Source of the DNA: Sporobacter sp038405045
Lineage (GTDB): Bacteria > Bacillota > Clostridia > Oscillospirales > Oscillospiraceae
Reading direction: 5' to 3'
DNA length: 64,000 bases
NCBI GenBank assembly: GCA_038405045.1
Contig: JBBZIV010000002.1
Coordinates: 248,001 to 312,000, forward strand
The notes beneath the pieces are model-generated. The model was given only the letters and a program-made list of their open reading frames with translations, had not been told where the DNA came from and did no database searches. Shown in pieces: positions 8,323 to 16,349 of this stretch. The stretch's first letter is position 1. Every line of letters begins with the position of its first letter. The translations under genes were made by a program, and so were the position numbers.

Positions 8323-9543
8323 TCAGACAGATGACCTCCTCAAAAAGCCTGTGAAAGCCCCTGCCAGACCGAATAGGCACCACAGAGCCGTTTTCAGCAT
8401 GTCAAAGGGGTAAGCGGCACTGTCAAATTTAAAAATCGTGCTGCCGAGCAGCCGGATGGCGGCGCGCAGCGGTGACCATTGGCCGACGGCGGCTGCCCAG
8501 CGCGGCAGCATGCTTTCGGGCAGGATGGCACCACCGACGGCGGCGAAGGCGACAATCAGCCAAAAACCGATCCACACAGCCGTATCTCTGTTAGGAACCC
8601 AGGCCGACAGGCACAGAGACAGGGCTGAAAATGTCAGCGCCAGCAGCCCCATAGCACCAAACAGCGCCAACAGATTTCCGCTGAACAATCGCGTCAGGCT
8701 TGACGCCCCGATGCCGACGGGGAAGACGAGAAACGCAACGATGAGCAAAAACAGAGCACCGGAAAAAAGCCGGGCGAGCAAAAATTTACGACGCATGCCA
8801 CGCGAGCGCACAACGCGCTGAAGGAGGGATTCGGAAAAATCGGCGGCTGAAAACGCCGTGAGCGGCAGCATGGCGAGCGCGAGAAACCACGCCAGCATGG
8901 CTGACAGGCACAGCTCAGCCGGGAGATAGTCTCCCGCCGCAGAAACAAAGCCGGTTTGACCTAAAACGGCCTTTCGGTTCGTCACGACGGAAATGCCGAG
9001 ATCCAAAAGCCTGTTGTAAAACGCGTCTGTCTGCCCGGCGTCGGCACCGACTGACAGGGCATAATCACGCACGGCGCCAAGCGCATTTTGCGCGCGGCCG
9101 ACGGTGTTGAGCGCCGTTTCAACGGCTGTGAGCACAAGTGCGCATTCCAGCGTGTGATACGTGTTGCCGTAAATTTGAAGCTGCACACTTTTTCCGGCGC
9201 TCAGATCATCATAAAAATGGCTGGGGATGTATAGCATGCCTGATACTTTGTCCGCATCGATGAGCGAGAGCCCCTCGTCAAGTGTTTTGACGCTGGAGAT
9301 GGTGACGACGCCTTTGAAGGCTTTGGAATTGGCAACATAGTCAATGAATTTAACGGAGGGGTCCGTCCCGTCGTCATTGCAGATGACAAAGCAGCTGACG
9401 GCAACACGCGCCCGCGTGACAAGAAGCGGTGCGAGGACAGAGGCAAAAAGCAGCATGACAACGAGCGGTACGACAAGGCATAAAATCACCGTCGCACGGC
9501 TTGTGAAGATTCGTTTGAGGTCACATCGAAAAAATCTGCCCAT
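8323..9543 (-). CDS. ABC-2 type exporter permease
   Basis: Second membrane subunit, 406 residues. It has one N-terminal segment (ATVILCLVVPLVVMLLF), an extracytoplasmic domain of about 180 residues and five or six C-terminal segments. It resembles the downstream permease in layout, so the two probably pair as a heterodimer around the ATPase. ATG at 9543 lies ten bases after the lipoprotein stop with no clear ribosome site, implying translational coupling. The transported substrate cannot be predicted. Confidence 0.85.
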   Translation of the reverse strand: MGRFFRCDLKRIFTSRATVILCLVVPLVVMLLFASVLAPLLVTRARVAVSCFVICNDDGTDPSVKFIDYVANSKAFKGVVTISSVKTLDEGLSLIDADKVSGMLYIPSHFYDDLSAGKSVQLQIYGNTYHTLECALVLTAVETALNTVGRAQNALGAVRDYALSVGADAGQTDAFYNRLLDLGISVVTNRKAVLGQTGFVSAAGDYLPAELCLSAMLAWFLALAMLPLTAFSAADFSESLLQRVVRSRGMRRKFLLARLFSGALFLLIVAFLVFPVGIGASSLTRLFSGNLLALFGAMGLLALTFSALSLCLSAWVPNRDTAVWIGFWLIVAFAAVGGAILPESMLPRWAAAVGQWSPLRAAIRLLGSTIFKFDSAAYPFDMLKTALWCLFGLAGAFTGFLRRSSV

Positions 9544-9553
9544 TAAAAGCCGA

Positions 9554-11167
9554 TTACTGCGCCAGCAAAAGGCCGATTAACATTGCGACCTTGAGGGAGT
9601 CACTTTTGCCGGAATAGCTCGAGTAGTCGAGGCCGAGCGCGTCGCAAAGTGACTGCAGATCCGTCACGGGGGCTATATTACTCTCCAAAAACATTGGCGG
9701 TGTAATCGTCACATCGTTTGATTTTTTCATATCGGCATTGATGCCGAGCGTCATGGAGATGGAATCACCGGCGGCCGAGAGGGTCAAACCCAATGACCCG
9801 GTGCAGGTGTAACCGGTGTTGCCTGTCTTTGTTAGCTTATACGAAATATCCCCGCTGGCGACGATATTCTGCGGCGCACCGCTGTCATCCTTCATGGCGG
9901 CATTGAGCGAAAACTTGCCGGTGAAATCCTGCGTCGAGGCGTTTTCCGTTGTCGTCCCTGTATACGTGCTGCTCATGGTCTGCGCGCCTGTTTCATCCAA
10001 GGACGTTGTGGTCATGGAGACATTATAGGAGTCGCCGCCGGCTTTAAGCTTTGTCAGGTCCATGGTCATGGTGGCGCCGCTTAAGTCCTGCATGCTCATG
10101 TTCACTTGGTGCTCTAGCCCTTTTTGGTAGGAGATGTAGTTGACCTTATAGGATTTTGCTGTCGTCGAGGTATCAATTGTCATGCCGACGGCCTTGTCAC
10201 CATCGAACAGAACGGTCATCTTAAACGACGAGGCCGCGATTTCATCTGGGGTCAGGGCTTTCAGTTCGTCGAGCAGCTCTGTCGTCATCGATGTGGCAGA
10301 GGCAGTGCTGCCGTTTGAGATAATATTCTGAAGGTCCGTTGATGTGAGGGATGTCAGCATGCCAAGCGTTCCGCTGGTGTCGGCAAACGTCTCATCCGAA
10401 TCAAGCAGCTGCACATTTTTCAAAACGAAGTCGTAAGCGCGCTGGCCGCTCATGTTCAGCGTGATGGCACGCAGCGTCACATCGCTACCCAGTAGGCTTT
10501 TCGTCTGTGTCCCATCGGTATAGTCCTGCGCTGTCGTTTCCGTCATCCATGGGTCAAGCAGGCGCGCGGCGAAATCGGCGCGATCCTCTTGGGCACTCTG
10601 CGTGGAAGCCGCTTCACCCGCGTCGGACAAAATGCCGCTTGCAAGGGTGGATAAGACGCCTGTCAGGGATTTATCGGTCGTGCTGGGGAGCTGATACTGA
10701 ACGATTTTCTTGTCGGCAGAGGTCGTTTTTAACAGCGCGACGCCGTTTTTGACGTAAATGCCGCCGGAAACGTTGATATCTGTCCCAACGCCGCCAGACA
10801 GCTCAAGCGAAGAATCGCCGCTGTCTTGATTGTGCGCGATGTCGAGCGCCAGATTGGCAGACTCGCTCAAGGTCTCTCCATTAGCCGAGAGATTGCCGAT
10901 GGACAGATTAATCGCCGTCTGATTGGAGGTGTTGTCCAGGTCGTTACAAAAATCGGAGGTCAGACCGAGAACAGATGTGCCGTCCTCCTTTTCGGTGAGG
11001 AGTTTGTTAAAATCGGTTGACAGAAGCGTTTTAGCACCGTCGACGAAAACTTTTTGCGGCGGGTCGTCAGGGGCTTTGTTTGTCGCCGTTTTTTTGCCGC
11101 AGCCGGCAAGAAGGGCAACGATTAAAAGCAAGGCGCATGCGGGCATCAAAAAATTAAATTTTTTCAT
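9554..11167 (-). CDS. Lipoprotein of the ABC exporter operon
   Basis: Secreted lipoprotein of 537 residues. The signal peptide ends in the lipobox LLAGC near residue 22, followed by a charged linker and a mostly beta, Thr/Ser-rich mature part without a recognised domain. The start ATG at 11167 overlaps the stop of the ATPase gene (ATGA) and lies eight bases after AAAGGAGAG. Its place between ATPase and permeases suggests an accessory or cargo role for the exporter, which is an inference only. Confidence 0.8.
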   Translation of the reverse strand: MKKFNFLMPACALLLIVALLAGCGKKTATNKAPDDPPQKVFVDGAKTLLSTDFNKLLTEKEDGTSVLGLTSDFCNDLDNTSNQTAINLSIGNLSANGETLSESANLALDIAHNQDSGDSSLELSGGVGTDINVSGGIYVKNGVALLKTTSADKKIVQYQLPSTTDKSLTGVLSTLASGILSDAGEAASTQSAQEDRADFAARLLDPWMTETTAQDYTDGTQTKSLLGSDVTLRAITLNMSGQRAYDFVLKNVQLLDSDETFADTSGTLGMLTSLTSTDLQNIISNGSTASATSMTTELLDELKALTPDEIAASSFKMTVLFDGDKAVGMTIDTSTTAKSYKVNYISYQKGLEHQVNMSMQDLSGATMTMDLTKLKAGGDSYNVSMTTTSLDETGAQTMSSTYTGTTTENASTQDFTGKFSLNAAMKDDSGAPQNIVASGDISYKLTKTGNTGYTCTGSLGLTLSAAGDSISMTLGINADMKKSNDVTITPPMFLESNIAPVTDLQSLCDALGLDYSSYSGKSDSLKVAMLIGLLLAQ

Positions 11168-11907
11168 TGAGCACACTCTCCTTTAAATTTTGAATGCAGA
11201 ATATCTAAAACAACTTCTTCAAGGGTAACGGCGGCGCCGCTGCTGTTACGCCTATCAAAAAGCGCACCGGCTGGGCCGCGAAAAAGGATGGCGCCGTCCT
11301 TCATGACCATGATGTCGTCGGCCAGCGGCATCATTTCATCGATGTGATGGCTTGCAATGATTTGCGTTACGCCGTCTTGAGACAGTTTTTTAAGAACTGA
11401 CGCAATCTGCCGCCGCTGCTCAATGTCAACACCGACGAGCGGCTCGTCAAGGATTAAAAGCGCCGGTTCGTCGAGCATTGCCACGGCGAGATTGACGCGG
11501 CGCTTCATCCCGCCGGATAGGGCGGAAACCGGTTTTAAGGCAAATGATGACAAACAGAGCTCATCAATCAGCCGCTCCGCCTGCGCCCTGGCTTTGCCAA
11601 AGGGTTTCGAGGACCAGCACATCAGGTTATCACGAACCGTCAGTTCTTCAAACAGCGCCACGTCCTGCGGTACATAGCCGATCCCCGGCAGGACTCGGCG
11701 GCGTTCGGCAATGGCGTCACGACCGGCAAGTTTGAGTGTTCCGGCATCCGGTCGTGCTATGAGGGCCAGGATTTTCATTAACGTTGTCTTGCCCGCACCG
11801 TTAGGGCCGAGAATACCTAAAATACGGCCGCGCGCAAGGGAAAAAGTGACGTCTTTCAATACGGTCTGCTTGTTGTATGATTTTCTCAGGCCGACGGCTT
11901 CAAGCAT
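11164..11907 (-). CDS. ABC transporter ATP-binding protein
   Basis: Cytoplasmic ATPase that drives the two permeases encoded downstream. Walker A is GPNGAGKTT near residue 37, the signature is LSGGMKRR near residue 135, Walker B is LLILDEP, and the switch histidine lies in IIASHHIDE. It has 247 residues from ATG 11907, eight bases after GGGAG; the in-frame start at 11958 lacks a site. First gene of the four-gene operon; its stop overlaps the lipoprotein start. Confidence 0.92.
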   Translation of the reverse strand: MLEAVGLRKSYNKQTVLKDVTFSLARGRILGILGPNGAGKTTLMKILALIARPDAGTLKLAGRDAIAERRRVLPGIGYVPQDVALFEELTVRDNLMCWSSKPFGKARAQAERLIDELCLSSFALKPVSALSGGMKRRVNLAVAMLDEPALLILDEPLVGVDIEQRRQIASVLKKLSQDGVTQIIASHHIDEMMPLADDIMVMKDGAILFRGPAGALFDRRNSSGAAVTLEEVVLDILHSKFKGECAQ

Positions 11908-12035
11908 GGCATCATCTCCCGTTTTGATCAGGCGAAAAAATACACTCTGACGGTACAATATTACTGATATTGCCGGTAAATGTAAAGAATAATTTAGCGC
12001 CCTTTATAATTGAACGAATCAGACACAAATGATGC

Positions 12036-13082
12036 TCAAGGATGCGTTAAAAACTTTTTAAACGCCGTCGGCAGGGGGTAAAAAGACGCCATGGCACTGT
12101 CGTGCGCCCAAGTGAAAAACGCGGATTTCTCACGGCAGTCAATGTAATAGGCCGTCATATCCCAGCGAATATGGGTAAAAACATGCGATGCCCGCATTGA
12201 TCTTAAAAGAGACGAGGGTTTAACACCCCACGACGCCGCCTGTTCGACGGCGGCGCTGTCACCGAGCGCCTCGGGAACATTAGGCAACTCCCAGAGCCCG
12301 CCGAGCAAGCCGCGGTTATCACGGCGGCAAAGCGCCGTCTGCCCGTCGCATGTGAAGACAAACACGGTGAGAGTCAATGTTTTTTTAACGGGTTTTTGCG
12401 CCCTTTTCGGAAATAAGTGCACCGTTTTATCACGATAAGCCTTACACAGTGCCCCGACAGGGCAGAGAGAACAGGCCGGTACCCCATTCGGCACACAGAT
12501 TAAAGCGCCAAGCTCCATGAGAGCCTGCGTGAAATCGCCGCAGCGTTTTGTATCATAATACGGGCGGAGGCCTTGGGCAATCCGCTTTTTGAGCGCAGCG
12601 GGGTCCGGGTCGCTGAGTGCGTCAAGACGCGAGATCACACGGACGACGTTGCCGTCCACAGCGGGCTCTGGACTATTAAAGCAAATCGAGGCGATGGCAC
12701 CGGCCGTATAAGTGCCGATACCGGGGAGCTTTAAAAGGCCCTCTGTTGTATCAGGAAACACGCCGCCAGATTCAGAAACAAGGCGTTTGGCCGCTTGATG
12801 CATGTTTCTGGCCCGCGAATAATAACCGAGGCCTTCCCAGAGCTTTAAAACAGTGTCTTCATCAGCCTCGGCCAGCGCCGCCACCGTCGGAAACGCCTCT
12901 AAAAAGCGCGGGTAATACAGATTTACGACAGCAACACCCGTCTGCTGAAGCATCATTTCGGAGACCCACACGCGGTAGGGGTCGCGGTCAGCCCGCCATG
13001 GGAGGGTCCGCGCGTTTTCATCATACCACGCCAAGAGAAGCGGTGTTAGCGACGAATCGATATTCAGCAATTTTTCTGCCAC
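12036..13082 (-). CDS. mutY: A/G-specific adenine DNA glycosylase
   Basis: Removes adenine mispaired with 8-oxoguanine in base-excision repair. Helix-hairpin-helix LLKLPGIGTYTAGAIASI is followed by the catalytic Asp in AVDGNVVRV. The Fe-S ligands are C-x7-C-x2-C-x5-C near residue 200, and a C-terminal MutT-like domain follows. It has 348 residues, the normal length. The start is GTG at 13082 after CGGAG. Monocistronic, between the ABC operon and the acs cluster. Confidence 0.93.
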   Translation of the reverse strand: MAEKLLNIDSSLTPLLLAWYDENARTLPWRADRDPYRVWVSEMMLQQTGVAVVNLYYPRFLEAFPTVAALAEADEDTVLKLWEGLGYYSRARNMHQAAKRLVSESGGVFPDTTEGLLKLPGIGTYTAGAIASICFNSPEPAVDGNVVRVISRLDALSDPDPAALKKRIAQGLRPYYDTKRCGDFTQALMELGALICVPNGVPACSLCPVGALCKAYRDKTVHLFPKRAQKPVKKTLTLTVFVFTCDGQTALCRRDNRGLLGGLWELPNVPEALGDSAAVEQAASWGVKPSSLLRSMRASHVFTHIRWDMTAYYIDCREKSAFFTWAHDSAMASFYPLPTAFKKFLTHP

Positions 13083-13157
13083 AATTGTTCACTCCGGTTA
13101 TCCGTCAAGAGCCGCGAAAGCGGCGACTTGGTGTATCAAGCATTCTTCTGTAAAACG

Positions 13158-13184
13158 AGACCGGCGGGGAAATCCCGCCGGTCT
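13158..13184. terminator. Hairpin terminator at the end of the CODH/ACS operon
   Basis: AGACCGGCGGG/CCCGCCGGTCT with a five-base loop. It lies 20 bases past the acsE stop; T-rich flanks are present on both strands, stronger on the plus side. Confidence 0.75.
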
Positions 13185-13203
13185 GATGCTTTTTTAAATG
13201 AAG

Positions 13204-13989
13204 TTAGACTTCGAGATAGCTGTCCGCGTAGAGATTGTCGCCACGGATAATGTCACAGGACTTGATGGTCTCCATCAGGCGCAGGTCGCACGGATTGACG
13301 ATGGCGCTTGTGAGGCCGTTCATGATCGCCATGGCGACCATGGCCGAGTCCATAATGGGGCGGATGTGCTTGGGCATGCCGTTTGAAATATTCGACAGGC
13401 CGCCCGTTGTGGAAAGACCCATATCCGAGCACATCTTGACAAACTCAAGCACTTCCATCTGCTTGTCCTGCATGCCCTTGACGACAAGGAACAGCGGGTC
13501 AAACCACAGATCCGTGGGGTCCATGCCGAGGCCCATGCCGCGCTCGAGCATTTCCTGGCAGTACATCATGCGCTCGTCGTTATCCTTGGAGATACCCGCC
13601 TTGGAGCACAGCGCAAAGCAGATGGCGTCGTTAGCGGCCGCGAGGTCGATGTTCTCAATGCGGTCACCCGCGTCGGCGGAGTTGATGATCGGCTTGCCCT
13701 TCGCGCGGTTATAGACGGAGATACCGGCTTCGATTGCCTTCTTGTTGGCGGTGTCGAGGCAGAGGGGGACATTGTCGAAATTCTCCTGAAGGAGGCGGAC
13801 AGCCCATTTCATGAGCTCTTCGCCGGTGGATTCGGCAGGTCCGATGTTGACGTCGAGATACGTTGCGCCGGCGTCAATCTGCTCTTTGGCGCGCTTTAAA
13901 ATCGGCTCGGGGTTTCTGGTGTCCATCGCTTCGCGGATGGAAGGTGAGATGCAGTGAATCCGCTCACCGACAGTAATAAATTTGGCCAT
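13204..13989 (-). CDS. acsE: Methyl-H4folate:corrinoid iron-sulfur protein methyltransferase
   Basis: Moves the methyl group from methyltetrahydrofolate to the cobalt of the corrinoid iron-sulfur protein (AcsC/AcsD), linking the methyl and carbonyl branches of the Wood-Ljungdahl pathway. The 261-residue TIM barrel is full length. It shows the pterin-binding signatures GATYLDVNIGP near residue 42, PLCLDTAN near residue 75 and IINSADAG near residue 100. ATG at 13989 follows AGGAGGA. Last gene of the minus-strand CODH/ACS operon, 11 bases after acsC. Confidence 0.95.
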   Translation of the reverse strand: MAKFITVGERIHCISPSIREAMDTRNPEPILKRAKEQIDAGATYLDVNIGPAESTGEELMKWAVRLLQENFDNVPLCLDTANKKAIEAGISVYNRAKGKPIINSADAGDRIENIDLAAANDAICFALCSKAGISKDNDERMMYCQEMLERGMGLGMDPTDLWFDPLFLVVKGMQDKQMEVLEFVKMCSDMGLSTTGGLSNISNGMPKHIRPIMDSAMVAMAIMNGLTSAIVNPCDLRLMETIKSCDIIRGDNLYADSYLEV

Positions 13990-14000
13990 GAGCCTTCCTC

Positions 14001-15332
14001 CTATTTAAAATCTTTCAGGTATCTGACAAGCGAAATGGCCTCGTTGGGGCCAACAACAATGTTCCAGCCGGGGAGCTTGGCTTCGAGCTCGCCCTTTAAG
14101 ACGGCAACCTTACCGGGGAGAATCAATGTTCGGCTCTTGAGCTTCGATTCAATGCCGTTTTCCTCGATAAACTTCGCGATAGAGTTTGCCGAGAACTTGC
14201 CGGCTGCCCAGCTCGTCAGAACGGAGTAACCGCCAGCGTCGGTGATGAGGAGGTTGACGGGAACACCCGAGCGCTCCATTTCGCCGGTCACGACGAAGTA
14301 TGTCAGCGCAAAGTCAACAGTGACAGCGCACACGGCGTTCTCATCGGCACCGTTGAGCGGATAGATACCGGGCTCGACCTTCATCGGCTTCTGGGGGTCG
14401 GTGAAGATATTCTGGCGCAGACCGTAAAGCGGGAGCGCCTCGGCATATGTCATACGGCCCATGACAATGATAGAGCCGTAACGAAGCGTAAAGAGGGAAG
14501 CCAGAGCCGCCTGCATGGTGGCGTCACCCGGGGCAAGCTTCTCAAGATTGACAATGGCCGGATAGCCAAAGGTGCGGTCGTCATCCTTGATGGCGGCACG
14601 GCGGATGGATACGGCCATGGCATAAGCTTCTTTGATGGAAGATGAGCCGACGCAGACGATCAGATTTTTGTTGCCGGCAGCCTCGAGCTTTGCAATCGTA
14701 TCGTGAATCTCGGAAAGGTCGGCACCGACGACGCCAAGCACAAGACCCTTTTCCGTCGCAAGTGCGTTCATGGCCTCACAGTTGGCGGCATTGGCACCGA
14801 CGAGGACGGCAGCGGCACTGCCGGCGGCAGCAACGGCTTCCTTTGCCACGGCGGCGTCAGTGGTGCTGATGATGACGACTCTACCAGCGGCTGCCGCTTT
14901 TTGAGCGACGGCAACGGCACGGTCGGCAGTGGCATCAGTGCAGTCGACAAAGATGCATTCAACGATCATGCGCTCGCTGATACGCTCATAATCAACCTTA
15001 AGCATTTCGGCGATTTTGGCGTCAACCGTCGCATCGTCCATCGTAGCGGAGAGTTGCAGGGCAAAGAGGTTTTTGTTGACGAGGGTCTTCTCGTGGCGGA
15101 GCATGACGGTCTCGCCGCCGAGCTTATACTCGCCGACAGAAATCGTCTTCATGGGGGGCTCCGTCGCTTCGGAGAGCTTTGCAAGCGCTTCGGCCGACAT
15201 ATGCGGGCATTTGTCAATCGACAAAGCGCCCTGCGCGACCTTCATGGAAAATGCCATACAAGTCGGGTTACCGCAGTCTTTGCAGTTTGTTTTCGGTGTC
15301 AGTTTAAAAATATCGAGTCCTTTAAGAGCCAT
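14001..15332 (-). CDS. acsC: Corrinoid/iron-sulfur protein large (gamma) subunit
   Basis: Binds the [4Fe-4S] cluster and, with AcsD, the corrinoid that carries the methyl group to acetyl-CoA synthase. The N-terminal cluster motif NCKDCGNPTCMAFSMK near residue 16, with a fourth Cys in DKCPHM, matches the family. The remainder fits the TIM-barrel and C-terminal corrinoid-binding domains; the 443-residue length is normal. ATG at 15332 follows GGGGAGG by eight bases. Cotranscribed between acsD (17-base gap) and acsE. Confidence 0.95.
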   Translation of the reverse strand: MALKGLDIFKLTPKTNCKDCGNPTCMAFSMKVAQGALSIDKCPHMSAEALAKLSEATEPPMKTISVGEYKLGGETVMLRHEKTLVNKNLFALQLSATMDDATVDAKIAEMLKVDYERISERMIVECIFVDCTDATADRAVAVAQKAAAAGRVVIISTTDAAVAKEAVAAAGSAAAVLVGANAANCEAMNALATEKGLVLGVVGADLSEIHDTIAKLEAAGNKNLIVCVGSSSIKEAYAMAVSIRRAAIKDDDRTFGYPAIVNLEKLAPGDATMQAALASLFTLRYGSIIVMGRMTYAEALPLYGLRQNIFTDPQKPMKVEPGIYPLNGADENAVCAVTVDFALTYFVVTGEMERSGVPVNLLITDAGGYSVLTSWAAGKFSANSIAKFIEENGIESKLKSRTLILPGKVAVLKGELEAKLPGWNIVVGPNEAISLVRYLKDFK

Positions 15333-15349
15333 TATCGTAACCTCCCCAA

Positions 15350-16294
15350 TTACTGGAGAGCGGCAATCATTGCCGCAATCGTTTTAACGGATGTAGGATG
15401 ACGCAGGATGACGGCGTCGGAGCCGGAAGCGAGGCAAGCGGAGGCTGTAACGGTTTCCATCGAAATGGCGCGCTCTTCCTGAGAGCCCCATTCAGGCATG
15501 TCGCTTTCTGCCATGATCGATTCCTTAACAGACCATGTCTCGGCGGAGATAGGTGTCATAATGGGCATCTGAAGCATGGCATCGTTTTGCTCGAGAGCCG
15601 CGGACTTGACACGGTCGAGCGTCGAGGAGACGTACTCATAACCGTAACCGGCGGCGGCAGAGCCGACATTCATAACGATATTCTGTGCCGGCACGCCGAG
15701 CTGCGTCAAGAGAACGTTCAGTTGCTTGGCAAGGTTGATGTCAACGGCGCTTTCCGCACCGACCTTATGCCCGTAAGCCAGCGCGCAGGACGCGCCGATG
15801 CCCTTGTAGTTCTCTTCACGAGCCGAGAGGAAGAGTACGTTTCTGCCCTGGCAGACTTCAGCGAGAGCGGAGAAAAGCTCTGCGTCCTTCTCGATGTTTT
15901 TGCTGCCTGCAATGACGAGCGGCATGTCAATGGCGTTAATAACGTCCTTGGCGTCGGCAACGCAGTCTTCGATACTGCGGTTTAAGCCCGCCGGATCCGC
16001 GCCTTCAAAGCGCAGGCAAACAAAGTTCGCGCCGGGCATTTCGGCGGCACGCTTGGCACGCTCACCGGCCGTGTTCGCGCCCTCGTAATAGGCGGCCATG
16101 ACAGGGAAGGCCGTCAGCTCATACCCCGTATCGGTGATTTCAACACCGACAGCCGGAGCATTTTTTGCCGGACTGTCAAAGAAATTGAGCGGAAGGGTGT
16201 TCATTCCCCCGATCGACAGGGTTTTGTCACCTGTGCCGATCTCGACGACGCTAATGGATGCATTGAACGTCTTTGGTTTTGCTGTGAATGGCAT
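15350..16294 (-). CDS. acsD: Corrinoid/iron-sulfur protein small (delta) subunit
   Basis: Partner of AcsC in the methyl-carrying corrinoid protein; also a TIM barrel. It has 314 residues from ATG 16294, eight bases after GAGGAGG. A GTG six bases upstream overlaps the ribosome site and is unlikely. Recognisable segments are the N-terminal VEIGTGDKTLSIGG and the central MNVGSAAAGYGYEYVSSTLDR. It lies 54 bases downstream of acsB; that gap holds an AT-rich palindrome. Confidence 0.94.
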   Translation of the reverse strand: MPFTAKPKTFNASISVVEIGTGDKTLSIGGMNTLPLNFFDSPAKNAPAVGVEITDTGYELTAFPVMAAYYEGANTAGERAKRAAEMPGANFVCLRFEGADPAGLNRSIEDCVADAKDVINAIDMPLVIAGSKNIEKDAELFSALAEVCQGRNVLFLSAREENYKGIGASCALAYGHKVGAESAVDINLAKQLNVLLTQLGVPAQNIVMNVGSAAAGYGYEYVSSTLDRVKSAALEQNDAMLQMPIMTPISAETWSVKESIMAESDMPEWGSQEERAISMETVTASACLASGSDAVILRHPTSVKTIAAMIAALQ

Positions 16295-16330
16295 TTTCAC
16301 TGCCTCCTCAAAAAATTATACGATACCAAT

Positions 16331-16349
16331 ATATAATGTTACATTATAT
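16331..16349. repeat. AT-rich palindrome between acsB and acsD
   Basis: ATATAATGT-T-ACATTATAT has perfect nine-base arms. It abuts the acsB stop codon, and ATAATGTAA occurs twice in tandem across it. It could be an operator, an internal promoter element or a weak RNA hairpin tuning acsD translation. Confidence 0.5.

Noticed and set aside
12420..12500. Unusual C-x7-C spacing in the MutY iron-sulfur motif
   Set aside because: One residue longer than the E. coli motif, but I recall the same spacing in other Firmicutes MutY proteins, so it is not treated as a defect.
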